A stretch of DNA of 64,000 nucleotides. Origin: Flavobacterium glaciei (GTDB taxonomy: Bacteria > Bacteroidota > Bacteroidia > Flavobacteriales > Flavobacteriaceae). Positions 35,055 to 45,700 of this stretch are shown piece by piece. The stretch covers positions 1 to 64,000 of the forward strand of contig NZ_QQBA01000006.1 in NCBI RefSeq assembly GCF_003350545.1. Reading direction: 5' to 3'. Position numbers and translations under genes: made by a program. The first letter of the stretch is position 1, and each line of letters starts with the position of its first letter. The notes under the pieces were generated by a model. The model saw only the letters and a list, made by a program, of their open reading frames with translations. It was not told where the DNA came from and did no database searches.

Positions 35055-35182
35055 TTTCTAAATTTTAAATTATTAATTAGTGTAAAGTAATTTTATTTAC
35101 TGTACAATTTCGTTTTTATGATTAAGCCAATAACTGTGCCATTACCTGATTTATATGATTTTAGTACGATATTTTACTTCAT

Positions 35183-35214
35183 AAAAAAAGGAAACGAATA
35201 TTCGTTTCCTTTTT
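35183..35214 (-). terminator. Terminator of the 105-residue protein gene
   Basis: A 30-bp perfect palindrome of AAAAAGGAAACGAAT and its reverse complement (35185-35214), with Ts on both strands, 18 bp past the stop. Confidence 0.87.
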
Positions 35215-35232
35215 CTACAGTTATAAATTTAT

Positions 35233-35550
35233 TTACAATAAAAGTATCAATAAAAGAATAACTATTATAATTGCACCTACTGAAAGATATACACCATTTC
35301 CTGTAGATTTTAATTCAGCTTTAATGGAACGTACTTCTTTTCTCAATTCTTTTTTCTCCGAAGAATTTAAAGAAGATTTGTCCATTGCTTTTATTTCGTC
35401 AAGACGATTAAGCAATACTTTAACCTCTGCAGGAACTTCTTTTGGATTGTTTGAAACCGAAGTTGGGTTTTTTTCAGCAGCTAACATTTGAGTTGGAACA
35501 ATACTTAATGACAATACCATCATCATTAAATAAAAGGTAACTTTTTTCAT
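35233..35550 (-). CDS. Small exported membrane-anchored protein
   Basis: This 105-residue protein has a signal peptide (MKKVTFYLMMMVLSLSIVPTQMLA), a charged helical middle (PAEVKVLLNRLDEIKAMDKS, then SSEKKELRKEVRSIKAELKS) and a C-terminal hydrophobic anchor after GNGVYLSVGAIIIVI. This two-anchor design with the GVYLSVGA turn is frequent among short flavobacterial proteins. Function is unknown. It is upstream of the two tandem paralogues and has its own terminator. Confidence 0.8.
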   Translation of the reverse strand: MKKVTFYLMMMVLSLSIVPTQMLAAEKNPTSVSNNPKEVPAEVKVLLNRLDEIKAMDKSSLNSSEKKELRKEVRSIKAELKSTGNGVYLSVGAIIIVILLLILLL

Positions 35551-35739
35551 TTCTTTAAGGTTTTAGTTATTATTTTATATAATATAAATGTAAGCAAAAT
35601 TAAAAGATGTATTCTTATACAATTACGATATTAAATTATATAATTTACACTTTTAGATTACGGTGCTGGTTATAATGCGTTTAAAACTAAGTATTTAAAA
35701 TAGTGTAGTCTAAAGTTTGTATTAAGGATTGTAGCTTTG

Positions 35740-37560
35740 TTACTTAAATATCACTGTACGTGGCTTTCCTAAATCGAAATCTTGAAAACCAAAATCAGTG
35801 GTTTCAAAAGAGTTTGTTTTAAAAATATTTTCGCCATTACCTGGTATTGATGGATAATACGAAAGCGAAATTTGAAAAGAACTAAATATTAAAAAATCAT
35901 TGTTTATAATTAATCCAATCCCAATTTTAGAATATGCTTTATTTTCTAACAATCCCTTTTCAGGATTTCCCATCATTGCTACCGAATAGTTAAAAAAGGG
36001 ATTCAATCGAAAACCCCATAAATTCCAAGGAGAATAAGCTTGAGTCTGTAAAGTTAGTATTGCTTTTTCTGTTCCATAAAAAGCACTATTAAATCCTTGA
36101 ATACCGTAATTTTCATTAATATTAAGTTGATCTCCTAAAATATTCACACGATTAGAACCAATAATTAGTTGTGGTTTAATAAATTGTCGCAATTTCCATT
36201 TACCAAAACTAATCAAGTTCGTAAAGTAATTAGCTTGAAAAGAAAAAGCATTTTGTTTCGTATTTGAATTTTCTAGAAAAGTACCCACCTCAAAATTAGC
36301 GCTTAGAAATCCCCATTTGTAAAAATTACCAAAAGATGCTTGTGCTCCTAAATAGTATCTCCCTAAACCGTTTTTATATTGGTATCCAGTAGTTAATCCG
36401 TATATTCTACCAATGGGTACGTCTTCGATAATTCCATTTCTAAAAATAAAACGATCTCTTATAAATTTACGCGATGAAATTCCTATTCCTACCAAAGCTA
36501 GTTTTTCATCTGAATAAAAATCATCTCGATCATATTCAAAAGCAGGACTTTCTTGGTACTTAATATTTAAAAATCTGCCAGAAGTAACAAGATTTGTAGT
36601 TCTCTCTTTTTCGGTATTTCCTTTGAAAATATTAAAAGCACGTCCAATCCAAAAATCGTGTGTATTAAATTTGAAATTTTGATGCGCAAAGACTAAGTTG
36701 GAGTCGGGTAGAGTATCTTTTCTAAATTGCTGATCTAAATAAACTCCACCAGCCCATTTTGTCAATGGTGAATAAAAAGGTCGATCAATAGCTATGCTTT
36801 TTCCATAATAACCGTCTAAATCAATCTGGTAAGTGACTCTGGTATTTATAAAAGTATTTTTTATGTTGGGAATACTATAGGCAACGTTATAGGCACTTTT
36901 TACGTCACTGAATCTGTTTCTTATTTTATTTTCAAATTGATGTCCCGAACCTAAAAAATTACGTTCGTTCATTTCAAAACTTACTCTTGAACTCGAAAGT
37001 GAACCTTTAGGAACTAGACTCCAGGAATCCAAAACTCGGATAGCAATATCAACAGAATCAGGACTATTTTGAATTAATTTTGGTGCAATATCTACCCGAT
37101 TTATATATCGTTGTGTTCGGATTAAACGTTCGGATTCTTTTACTAACAAGGAATCAAACGGTTTGTTTTTTTTAATCAGCAGTAAATTTCTTATTGTATG
37201 TCGGTTGGTTTTAATATGAATTTTATTTCCACTTCTTTCTGCCCAATTTTTTGGCTTTCCTAAAGTGTCAATTTCAGAAAAACCAAAAGGGTCGAGTGTA
37301 ATAATAGTAATGTTTCTTATTATTTTACCTTCATAACTGCTATATTCCTTTTGGACTTCTTTTGTTAATTTGTTATTAATTACGGGTGCTCTAAAAACGA
37401 TTTTATGCATTAATCGTGTAAACTTATTCTTTTTAGAATAGTTTTGAATTTTATGGTACACATTAGAAGAATCATTTTTGGCCTTTACTTCTTGCCCATA
37501 AGAAATGGAAGAACAACAGATGAACATAAGAAACAAAACGAGTTCTAATTTTTTATACAT
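35740..37560 (-). CDS. Omp85-like outer-membrane beta-barrel protein
   Basis: This exported protein of 606 residues has the signal peptide MYKKLELVLFLMFICCSSISYG. The N-terminal part (about 75-175) has one or two POTRA-like domains (SYEGKIIRNITIITLDPFGFS, then RNLLLIKKNKPFDSLLVKESERLIR). The remainder is a strand-rich barrel (about 190-606) with the Omp85-type GSGHQFENKIRNRF segment. It may insert or export another outer-membrane or surface protein, as BamA/TamA relatives do, but it is shorter than BamA. The next gene upstream is the AI-2E/PerM-type permease at 38862, separated by about 100 bp. Confidence 0.78.
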   Translation of the reverse strand: MYKKLELVLFLMFICCSSISYGQEVKAKNDSSNVYHKIQNYSKKNKFTRLMHKIVFRAPVINNKLTKEVQKEYSSYEGKIIRNITIITLDPFGFSEIDTLGKPKNWAERSGNKIHIKTNRHTIRNLLLIKKNKPFDSLLVKESERLIRTQRYINRVDIAPKLIQNSPDSVDIAIRVLDSWSLVPKGSLSSSRVSFEMNERNFLGSGHQFENKIRNRFSDVKSAYNVAYSIPNIKNTFINTRVTYQIDLDGYYGKSIAIDRPFYSPLTKWAGGVYLDQQFRKDTLPDSNLVFAHQNFKFNTHDFWIGRAFNIFKGNTEKERTTNLVTSGRFLNIKYQESPAFEYDRDDFYSDEKLALVGIGISSRKFIRDRFIFRNGIIEDVPIGRIYGLTTGYQYKNGLGRYYLGAQASFGNFYKWGFLSANFEVGTFLENSNTKQNAFSFQANYFTNLISFGKWKLRQFIKPQLIIGSNRVNILGDQLNINENYGIQGFNSAFYGTEKAILTLQTQAYSPWNLWGFRLNPFFNYSVAMMGNPEKGLLENKAYSKIGIGLIINNDFLIFSSFQISLSYYPSIPGNGENIFKTNSFETTDFGFQDFDLGKPRTVIFK

Positions 37561-37662
37561 TGTTAAATAATCAACTTAAAAAATATATGTAAACCTCAAG
37601 AAACCGTTTAAAGATTTATAGACTAAAAAAAATAACATTAGAAAAACGTAGTTAATGATAAC

Positions 37663-38862
37663 TTATTTATCTGTTTGATTAGAGGTGTTTTCAGTGGTAG
37701 TTTCGGTAAAAATGGGAACAACAACATCGGCTTTGATTATCATCTTTTCCGATGGCTCATCAGAATCAAACAATGGTAATTTAATTTTACGCCAAGTATA
37801 TGTTTTAGGCAGATGATCTCCCATCAGGTATCCCCAAGGTTCTAAAGATTCTATTCTATCAAAAATAACTTTGAGCACTGCAAGTATTGGTAAAGCTAAA
37901 AACATTCCCGAAACGCCCGCGATAGCTCCGCCAATAATAATTCCCACAATTGATATGAATGCATTTATTTCTACTTTAGAACTTACTATCATTGGTACAA
38001 CAATATTATTATCAATGATTTGTACAACAATTGTAACTACAATAACACCAATTATGATTGATAAATCTGGAGTACCCGTCAACGATGCAATTATACTTAA
38101 TAAACCCGCAAGAAGAATTCCTATATATGGGATTAAGTTTAGAATACCGGTTATTATACCTAACAAAATAGCATACTTCACACCAATTAACATAAAACCC
38201 AGTGTTGTCATTGTTGCAATTAAAACCATTTGGATTATCAAACCCACAATATAACTATTGATTGCTACTCGTATATTCGTTAAAATATCTTTAAGTTGTT
38301 CATGATTTTCCTTATTAACTAATTTAGATAGGAACAATAAAAAATGAGTTCGGTATAAAAGAATTAAAAAGGTATAAATGGGGATTAAAGTTAAATTAAC
38401 TAAAATATCTGTAAGAGATAGCAGCGTAGTACCTATTATTTCTTTTCCTTTTTCCATCGAATCTTTTGTAGCAGAATCAATGTACTGTTTTTGTTCTCGA
38501 GAGCTCAAATGAAAATTGTCTCTGATAAAACCTTGAATATTTCTAAGATGTATGGAGATGTTTTTTTCAATTTTATCAAAATCTGCTGCAAAATCACTAA
38601 TTTGGTAGGAAAGAAATACAAATAGACCTATGAAAATTAATACGAATAAAATTACGGAAATCATAACCGCTAGAACATGTGGAAAACGAATTTTGATTTT
38701 TAAAAACTGAACAACAGGATATAATAATATGGCAAATAAAAACGAAATCATTACCGGCACTAAGATACCTTGACCTATATAAAAAATAAAGAAAATTGAT
38801 ATCAATCCAAGTAAAGTCAATGCTAATTTAGCGTAAAAGGGCAATTTAAGAATTTCAGTCAT
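37663..38862 (-). CDS. AI-2E/PerM family permease (UPF0118)
   Basis: This 399-residue membrane protein has about eight hydrophobic segments and the family pattern GIGQGILVPV-like start (FYIGQGILVPVMISFLFAILL), a soluble loop (about 80-145), then paired helices with GILNLIPYIGILLAGLL and the C-terminal FLALPILAVLKVIFDR. The family includes the E. coli quorum-signal exporter TqsA and PerM. Many members export lipids or other solutes, so AI-2E transport should not be assumed. The acidic C-terminal tail is cytoplasmic. Confidence 0.87.
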   Translation of the reverse strand: MTEILKLPFYAKLALTLLGLISIFFIFYIGQGILVPVMISFLFAILLYPVVQFLKIKIRFPHVLAVMISVILFVLIFIGLFVFLSYQISDFAADFDKIEKNISIHLRNIQGFIRDNFHLSSREQKQYIDSATKDSMEKGKEIIGTTLLSLTDILVNLTLIPIYTFLILLYRTHFLLFLSKLVNKENHEQLKDILTNIRVAINSYIVGLIIQMVLIATMTTLGFMLIGVKYAILLGIITGILNLIPYIGILLAGLLSIIASLTGTPDLSIIIGVIVVTIVVQIIDNNIVVPMIVSSKVEINAFISIVGIIIGGAIAGVSGMFLALPILAVLKVIFDRIESLEPWGYLMGDHLPKTYTWRKIKLPLFDSDEPSEKMIIKADVVVPIFTETTTENTSNQTDK

Positions 38863-39027
38863 TTCTTTTTTATTATTATATTTTTTAGTATTTAATATCT
38901 GACCAGCAAATATGTGTTAATATATGAATAAAAGTATTATATATTTTTCACTAATTGTTATATAATTATTACTTAGTATATGGAGCTTACCAACAATAAC
39001 CATTACTAACATTCAAGAAGTTATGGG

Positions 39028-39564
39028 TTAATCTTCGAATTCTTTATCTTCAAAATGATTTTTTAATATGGAGATTCCCTTTTGCAGAAGCAGATTATTG
39101 GGATAAATAATTTTTTCATCATCAATTGTTTTTAAGAAAACATGAAAGGCACCAATATCTTCAATTTCGGCTTCAATAGGGAAATCTTTATCATGGATTT
39201 TTATAACATCGCCAATTTTAAAGGGAAAAGAAAAAAACAAAATAATACCGGAAGTAATGTTACTTAGTATAGACCATTGGGCAAACATAGCAACACCCAC
39301 AACAGTTGTGATGGATGAAAGTGCAATAAAAATATCCTTAGTTTGTACTCCCCAAATGACTATCAAAGCAATTATTACCAAAATGTTTATCAGCAAATGG
39401 ATGTATTTGATAACTAGATTGGTTCTGTGTTCCAGCTTTTGATTTGATTTTGCATAACGGCGAACCAATTTTGTTGAAATTACTCGCAATAAAATCAACA
39501 GAATCCCTAATACTCCAGTTGCTATGAATTCTCGGGTATATTCTTGTATGAACGACATTTCCAT
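39028..39564 (-). CDS. Small MscS-type mechanosensitive channel
   Basis: This 178-residue membrane protein resembles a truncated MscS: one N-terminal helix (about 10-32), two more (about 50-100), and the start of the MscS beta domain (FPFKIGDVIKIHDKDFPIEAEIEDIGAFH, read in parts, ending YPNNLLLQKGI). It lacks the large C-terminal cage domain of full-length MscS. Such short versions are common in Flavobacteriia and may protect from osmotic shock. It ends the run UbiA-like, maf, mscS-like (7 bp from maf). Confidence 0.85.
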   Translation of the reverse strand: MEMSFIQEYTREFIATGVLGILLILLRVISTKLVRRYAKSNQKLEHRTNLVIKYIHLLINILVIIALIVIWGVQTKDIFIALSSITTVVGVAMFAQWSILSNITSGIILFFSFPFKIGDVIKIHDKDFPIEAEIEDIGAFHVFLKTIDDEKIIYPNNLLLQKGISILKNHFEDKEFED

Positions 39565-39571
39565 AAAATGA

Positions 39572-40156
39572 CTAGGCTAAATTATTTAAATATTCGTAGA
39601 CTTTATCCGTGGGCATTCCCATAACATTTGCATAAGAACCTTCAATTTTTGAAACACCTATAAACCCAATCCATTCCTGAATTCCATATGAACCAGCTTT
39701 GTCATACGGTTTGTAATTTTCCAAATAATAGCGGATGGAGTGGTCGCTCAGTTCATTGAAAGTGACTTTTGTTATTTCGTCTAAAACTTCTACTTTTTCA
39801 GTAGTTTTAAAGCAAACTGAAGTGATGACTTCATGAGTAGCATTCGATAAAGATTTGAGGATTCTAAAAGCATCTTGTTCGTCTTTTGGTTTACCTAATG
39901 CTTTATTGTTGTGCCAAACAATGGTGTCGCTTGTAACCAAAATTTCATTTGGTTTTAGCTCTCCTTCATAAGCGCTGGCTTTCAATACTGCCAGATAATT
40001 AGTTATTTCCTGCGCTTGTAATTCTGGGGGATAAATTTCTTCGATTTCTTTTAATCTAATTTCAAAATCCAAGTCTAAATATTTAAAAAACTGTTGTCGT
40101 CTCGGTGAACCCGATGCCAGAATTAAGCTGTATTTTTTTAATTTATTTTTAAGCAT
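39572..40156 (-). CDS. maf: Maf-type nucleoside triphosphate pyrophosphatase
   Basis: This 194-residue Maf protein removes pyrophosphate from non-canonical nucleotides (dTTP/UTP-type in the YhdE branch). Family marks are the N-terminal LILASGSPRRQQF, TSDTIVWHN with the catalytic Asp, LGKPKDEQDAF and DKAGSYGIQEW. Its start overlaps the end of the UbiA-type gene by 8 bp, so the two genes are probably translationally coupled. Confidence 0.93.
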   Translation of the reverse strand: MLKNKLKKYSLILASGSPRRQQFFKYLDLDFEIRLKEIEEIYPPELQAQEITNYLAVLKASAYEGELKPNEILVTSDTIVWHNNKALGKPKDEQDAFRILKSLSNATHEVITSVCFKTTEKVEVLDEITKVTFNELSDHSIRYYLENYKPYDKAGSYGIQEWIGFIGVSKIEGSYANVMGMPTDKVYEYLNNLA

Positions 40157-41069
40157 TATATTTCATATTTAAACTGATAACAACAATTGATAGAATTCCA
40201 AAAAGCAAAATCCATTTTAAAAGTATACTCAAAAAATGGAATTCTTTTTTAATTGTAGCCGTCCACATTTTTACAGTGAAAAAAATCAGCGGTCCTACAA
40301 CAAAAAGCAACAGATATATTGTAACGAATCGTAATTCAAATAAGTATTCATTTATGTAATACAAAATGAAAAAAAGTGGAATAAAACTCAATCCAAAAAC
40401 TATTTTTCCAGTTCTTGATTTTCCTATAACAATAGGTAAGGTGTTCATTCCTTGATTATAGTCACCATCTGTATCCTCAATATCTTTAACAATTTCTCGA
40501 AGTAGATTAATCATAAAAGCAAAAATAGCATAATCCAGTAAGATTGAAAAAAACAATCTCATTTGTTGTTGATTATCTATTCTTATGGCAGGATAAAAAT
40601 CAAAAATACCTATGATTATCACACTAACTGAAAGCAGTAATGCAACTATTATATTGCCAACAAGCATGATTTGTTTAATGCTTGTGGCATACAAATAAAG
40701 TGTAGCTGCAATCATAATAAAGATAGATGCAAAAACTGGTTTGCCAATAATATTTGACAAATAAAATCCAATTACAACCCCTGTTATAGTGAGTCCAATG
40801 TATATATTGTAGGCTAACGTTTCTGAAATTTTTTTACCTACAACAACGCTGTTGGGTTTGTTGATAGTATCTGTTTTTTGATCAATTATATTGTTAATTA
40901 CATAACCACCAGCAGCAATCAAAATAGTTGAAAAAACTAATAATCCATATTGCCAATCCGTTAATGCCAAAGAACTATTTTGAATTTTAAAAAATCCGTA
41001 CCTAAAAATAAGCTGCATAAAAGCAAGCATGAGTAGGTTTTGGTAACGGATGAGTTTTAAGTATTTCAT
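40149..41069 (-). CDS. UbiA-family prenyltransferase (geranylgeranylglycerol-phosphate synthase-like)
   Basis: This 306-residue integral membrane enzyme has nine hydrophobic helices. The two Asp-rich motifs are NNIIDQKTD (about 59-67) and DIEDTDGDYNQGMN (about 197-210), which bind the prenyl diphosphate through magnesium. The family attaches isoprenoid chains to aromatic or glycerol-phosphate acceptors. Related flavobacterial proteins are often named as geranylgeranyltransferases, and menaquinone synthesis in this window uses a separate MenA at 63662. The acceptor here is unknown. Confidence 0.85.
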   Translation of the reverse strand: MKYLKLIRYQNLLMLAFMQLIFRYGFFKIQNSSLALTDWQYGLLVFSTILIAAGGYVINNIIDQKTDTINKPNSVVVGKKISETLAYNIYIGLTITGVVIGFYLSNIIGKPVFASIFIMIAATLYLYATSIKQIMLVGNIIVALLLSVSVIIIGIFDFYPAIRIDNQQQMRLFFSILLDYAIFAFMINLLREIVKDIEDTDGDYNQGMNTLPIVIGKSRTGKIVFGLSFIPLFFILYYINEYLFELRFVTIYLLLFVVGPLIFFTVKMWTATIKKEFHFLSILLKWILLFGILSIVVISLNMKYNA

Positions 41070-41236
41070 ATTTAAGTTATCAGTGGCAGTTTTTCGGTGT
41101 ACTGATTCTAAGATTTAGTATCAAGGGTCAGTTTTTAAGGTTAACGAAAAATGCAATTTTCAGAAAAAAATAGAACTAAATTTCTTTATAATAATCATTG
41201 TAACTGATTGCAAAAAAACTGAATACGGATTTCTGA

Positions 41237-41764
41237 TTAATCGTGTTTTCCGTCAAAATAAGCCATCCATTTTCCTTGTGTTTTCATCACTTGCTCAATG
41301 ACATCTCTAGCAGCACCTTTTCCTCCGTTTTTATGCGAAATATACTTGCTTATAGCTTTGATTTCAGGACTTGCATCTTGAGGACAAGTTGCTAAACCAA
41401 CTAATTTCATGACATGATAATCAGGAATATCATCGCCCATGTACAAAACGTGTTCCGGATTTATCTGATGCACATCCGTATATTCATTAAATGTTTGTAC
41501 TTTATCGGGTGTGCCCAAATAAATGTCATTGATACCTAGATTTCTCAGTCGTATACGAACGCCTTCGTTACTTCCTCCTGAAATAATACATACATTATAA
41601 CCACTTTCCACCGCAGCTTTCATTGCATAACCATCGCGAATGTTCATTGTACGCAGAATTTCTCCCTCATTGGTTACAAAAACTGAGCTATCGGTTAATA
41701 CGCCATCAACATCAAAAATAAAAGTATTGATATCGTTCATTATTTCTTTATAACTTTTTGCCAT
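41237..41764 (-). CDS. KdsC-like HAD phosphatase
   Basis: This 175-residue C0-type HAD phosphatase has motif I NTFIFDVDGVLTDSS, motif II CIISGG and motif IV MGDDIPDY, closely matching KdsC, which releases phosphate from KDO 8-phosphate for lipopolysaccharide core synthesis. No KdsA or KdsB gene is adjacent. Its start (41764) overlaps the end of the DUF2520 gene (41748) by 17 bp. Other C0 phosphatases (for example NeuC-related) remain possible. Confidence 0.85.
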   Translation of the reverse strand: MAKSYKEIMNDINTFIFDVDGVLTDSSVFVTNEGEILRTMNIRDGYAMKAAVESGYNVCIISGGSNEGVRIRLRNLGINDIYLGTPDKVQTFNEYTDVHQINPEHVLYMGDDIPDYHVMKLVGLATCPQDASPEIKAISKYISHKNGGKGAARDVIEQVMKTQGKWMAYFDGKHD

Positions 41765-42521
41765 TCTCTTGTATTGATTGTGTTAGTGTTTTGTAAATGT
41801 CTAAATGATTTGGCTGCGATAAGATAGCTTCATGCGCCGCAATAGTTTCAGAATCATTCCGTTTTGCAGGACCAGTTTGTGCCTCTTCAGGAGAAAGCAC
41901 CATTATTTTATGGGCGGTTTCAGTGATTAAAGGTTTCAAAATTTCGAAAGGAACCTGATGTTCCTGGCAAATTTCCTGACCTATTTGGTACAAATGATTC
42001 GTGAAATTATTAACAAAAACCGCCGCTACATGCAATGCTTTTCGTTGGTCTGAATTGATTGCAAAAACTTTTTCAGAAATTGATTTGGCCACTTTGTCTA
42101 ATAATTGAAAATCAGTTGCATTTTCACTTTCCAAACAAATAGGAATAGTTCTAAAATCAACAGGTTTATTTTTAGTAAATGTTTGCAAAGGATAAAAAAC
42201 ACCTTTACGATTATCTTCATCCAAAGCATTCAAAGGGACACTGCCAGAAGTATGCACCACCAAACGATTTTTAAACGGAAGTTGTGACGAAATAGCCCCA
42301 ATTGCATCGTCAGAAACTGCAATTATGTACAAGTCGGCTTCCGCCAAAGATTCTAAATTAGTTGTAATCTGTTCTAAATCGACTAGGTGGGAAACACTAC
42401 TTGTTTGTCTGGAATATACCTGAACTAACTCGATTTCCGAACCCTGAATTTGAACATTTTGAAAAGCGGCAATCAAATGCTGTGCTACATTACCTGAACC
42501 AATAATAACTATTTTGACCAT
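41748..42521 (-). CDS. Rossmann-fold DUF2520 oxidoreductase-like protein
   Basis: This 257-residue protein has an N-terminal NAD(P)-binding fold (VKIVIIGSGNVAQHLIAAFQ at 2-21, then VHTSGSVPLNAL) and a C-terminal helical DUF2520 domain with HVAAVFVNNFTNHLYQIGQ. This combination resembles 6-phosphogluconate/ketopantoate reductases, but the reaction is unknown. A -7-like TAATTTTG lies only 4 bp upstream of the ATG, so the mRNA may be nearly leaderless. The gene overlaps the KdsC-like gene by 17 bp. Confidence 0.87.
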   Translation of the reverse strand: MVKIVIIGSGNVAQHLIAAFQNVQIQGSEIELVQVYSRQTSSVSHLVDLEQITTNLESLAEADLYIIAVSDDAIGAISSQLPFKNRLVVHTSGSVPLNALDEDNRKGVFYPLQTFTKNKPVDFRTIPICLESENATDFQLLDKVAKSISEKVFAINSDQRKALHVAAVFVNNFTNHLYQIGQEICQEHQVPFEILKPLITETAHKIMVLSPEEAQTGPAKRNDSETIAAHEAILSQPNHLDIYKTLTQSIQENGKKL

Positions 42522-42525
42522 GGTG

Positions 42526-42533
42526 CAAAATTA
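42526..42533 (-). promoter_or_regulatory. -7-like element at the DUF2520 start
   Basis: TAATTTTG on the minus strand ends 4 bp before the ATG at 42521. A transcript starting 5-7 bp downstream would be leaderless. No -33 TTG is evident. Confidence 0.4.
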
Positions 42534-42681
42534 GCAAAAAAATATTAAGAGTTTTATTTGAAATTTACACCCATAAAAAATAAACTTCAAGCTAATAACG
42601 AGCCTTTTCAGGGATTGCAAATGCTTCTTAATTTTGGATTTAATTAACAAATGTCAGAATATAAAAGTCAACATTTTTAAG

Positions 42682-42689
42682 TACTTTTG
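42682..42689 (+). promoter_or_regulatory. -7-like element of ccsBA
   Basis: TACTTTTG lies 32 bp before the ATG at 42722. Its last base is the G of an upstream in-frame GTG, so that GTG is unlikely to be translated. No clear -33 TTG. Confidence 0.5.
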
Positions 42690-42721
42690 TGGCACTTTTA
42701 CAAAAACATAATCCCATAAAA

Positions 42722-45700
42722 ATGGAAAAAAAAATATTCTCTTTTTTGTTTTCTACACGTTTAATGGCCTTTTTATTTATTTCTTATGCCGTTGCCATGG
42801 CTACCGGAACTTTTATCGAAAGTAAATACAACACCGATACCGCAAAAATTTTAATTTACAATGCCTGGTGGTTTGAAGCCATTCATGTATTTTTTGTCAT
42901 CAATTTCATTGGAAACATAAAGCGCTACCAACTCTTGAAAAAAGAAAAATGGGCGACTTTATTGCTTCACCTGTCTTTTATCTTCATTATTGCGGGCGCT
43001 TTTGTAACCCGTTACATTAGTTATGAAGGAATGATGCCCATTCGCGAAGGCGCTTCGGAAAATCAAATATTTTCAGAGAAAACCTTTCTGACAGTTTTTG
43101 TTGACGGCGAATTTAAAGGGGAAATGAAACGTAGGGTTTTTGAAAAACAAGTTCTTCTATCTCCTGCTACGAATAATAATTTTAGCATTTCAGGAAAATT
43201 TGCAGATACTCCATTTGAGGTAGATTATGAAAATTTTATCATGGGAGCTAAAGAATTTATTAAACCAGATCCTAAAGGCACAGTATTTTTAAAAATTGTA
43301 GAAGCTGGCGATAGTGGTCGTCACGAGCATTTCTTGAAAGAGGGCGAAGTACAAAATATACACAATGTTTTATTTTCATTAAATAAATTTACGGACGGTG
43401 CCATAAACATCAATACAACCGGAAGTGCTTATACCATTCAAACGCCTTTTGAAGGAAACTTTATGCGAATGGCGGATAAGTTACAAGGAAAAGTAACTAA
43501 AGATAATGCGCAACCCTTGATGATGCGTTCTTTGTACAGCATTGGCGAAATGCGATTTGTATTTCCAGATCCTGCCGTAAAAGGAATTGTTGATTATGAA
43601 TCGGATAATGATTTTAAAGCTAAGAATCATGAAGATGCAGTGACGGTAAAAGTTATGGCAGACGGTCAAGAAAGAACAGTTACGGTTTTAGGTTCTAAAG
43701 GTAAAGTAGGAGAGGCCAAAACAGTGAAAATTGGGAAAATTGATTACACTTTTTTCTATGGAAGTAAAGCGTATGTGTTGCCTTTCAAAATAAAACTGAA
43801 TGATTTTATCGCACAGAAATATCCAGGAACGGATAAAAGTTATTCTTCATTTGAAAGCAAAGTAACCGTTGAAGATAAAGAACCATTTGATGCCAGAATT
43901 TATATGAATAATGTTTTAGATTATAATGGATATCGATTTTTTCAATCCGGATTTGATCCAGATGAAAAAGGAACAATTCTATCTGTAAACCACGATTTTT
44001 GGGGTACTTTGTTAACGTATATTGGCTACTTTATGTTATACTTTGCAATGATGGCGATTATGTTTACTAAATATTCTCGTTTTGCGGATATCAAGCGCAA
44101 ACTGGAAGTAGTCAAAACAAAAAAAGCTAAATTATTGACCATTTTAGTGTTGATGTTTAGTTTTAATAGCTTTGCACAAGAACAGGAACACAACCATGCG
44201 GATCACGAAGGACATGCACACACGGAAGCTGAAGCTGCTCCTGCATCACATGAGAATCATACCAAAAAAGCATTGAGTCAGGATGAATTAAATGCGTTGA
44301 TTTCTAAATATAAAGTTCCTGCAGAACATGCCGCAAAATTTGGAAGATTAGTTATTCAAGATGGAGGCGGAAGAATGAAACCGATTAACACGTTTTCATC
44401 AGAATTGTTGCGAAAAGTAAGTCAGGATGATTCCTATAATGAAATGAATTCTGATCAGGTATTTTTGTCTATGACACAATACGCAAGTTACTGGATTGAA
44501 ATTCCAATCATTCATTTAAGAAGAGGTAATGACAGTTTAAGAAAAATAATTGGGGTTGATAAAAAAGCAAAATTTGCTCCTTTCGTAGCTTTCTTTGATG
44601 CCAAAGGAAATTATAAACTTTCTAAATATTTAGAAGAATCATTTAAAGCGGCAAATCCTAATCAATTTGAGAAAGATTTTATCGAAACAGACAAAAGAGT
44701 AAATTTGATGGAGTCTGCTTTAAGTGGCCGAATATTAAAAATTTTCCCAATTCCTGAAGATAAAAACAACAAGTGGGTTTCTTATTTAGAACTTAACGAA
44801 GCAGGTTTCAAAGGAATGGAAGCTACTTACACTAAAAATGTATTGCCTTTGTATTTTGGTTCATTGGCAAACGCTTCAACTTCTAATGATTACAAAACTG
44901 CCGATGAATTACTGGAAAGTATCAATGGTTTCCAAAAACGATTTGGTAGTAAAGTGATGCCTAGCGAGGATAGAATCACATCAGAAGTGTTGTATAACAA
45001 ATATGATGTTTTCAATAAACTTTTTTATTGGTATGTATTAGCAGCTATTTTGATGTTGTTTTTTGCAATTATGCAAATCTTCAAAGAACGTAAAGCATTA
45101 GCTATAGCAGTAAATACAATGCATATTATTGTAGGATTATTATTTGCATTGCATACTGTGGGTTTAATTGCTCGTTGGTATATTTCAGGACATGCACCTT
45201 GGAGTAATGCGTATGAATCAATTATATATATTGCTTGGGCTACCATGTTTTTTGGTTTGGCTTTTGACAGAAAATCAAAACTTACTGTGGCATCATCAGC
45301 TTTTGTGACCGCAATGATTCTTTGGGCTGCAAATCTAAACTGGATCGATCCGGAGATTGCAAATCTGCAACCAGTTTTAAATTCGTATTGGTTAATGATT
45401 CACGTTGCAGTAATTGTAGCTAGTTATGGTCCGTTTGCATTAGGAATGATTTTAGGTGCTGTTTCATTATTGCTAATATCTTTTACCAATGAAAAAAACA
45501 AAGCCAAAATGGATTTAAATATTCAAGAAATCACTTATATCAATGAATTAGCACTAACTATAGGTTTGATTATGTTAACGATTGGAAACTTTCTTGGTGG
45601 ACAATGGGCCAATGAAAGCTGGGGACGTTACTGGGGATGGGATCCAAAAGAAACCTGGGCTTTAATTAGTATAATGGTGTATGCGTTTGTGATTCATGCC

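Noticed and set aside
37871..38254. 127-codon plus-strand frame opposite the AI-2E/PerM gene
   Set aside because: Ile/Pro/Thr-rich mirror of a membrane protein; no start context or motif.
42689..42721. GTG start for ccsBA, 33 bp upstream of the ATG
   Set aside because: The G of the GTG is the last base of a -7-like TACTTTTG, so it would lie at or before the transcription start.
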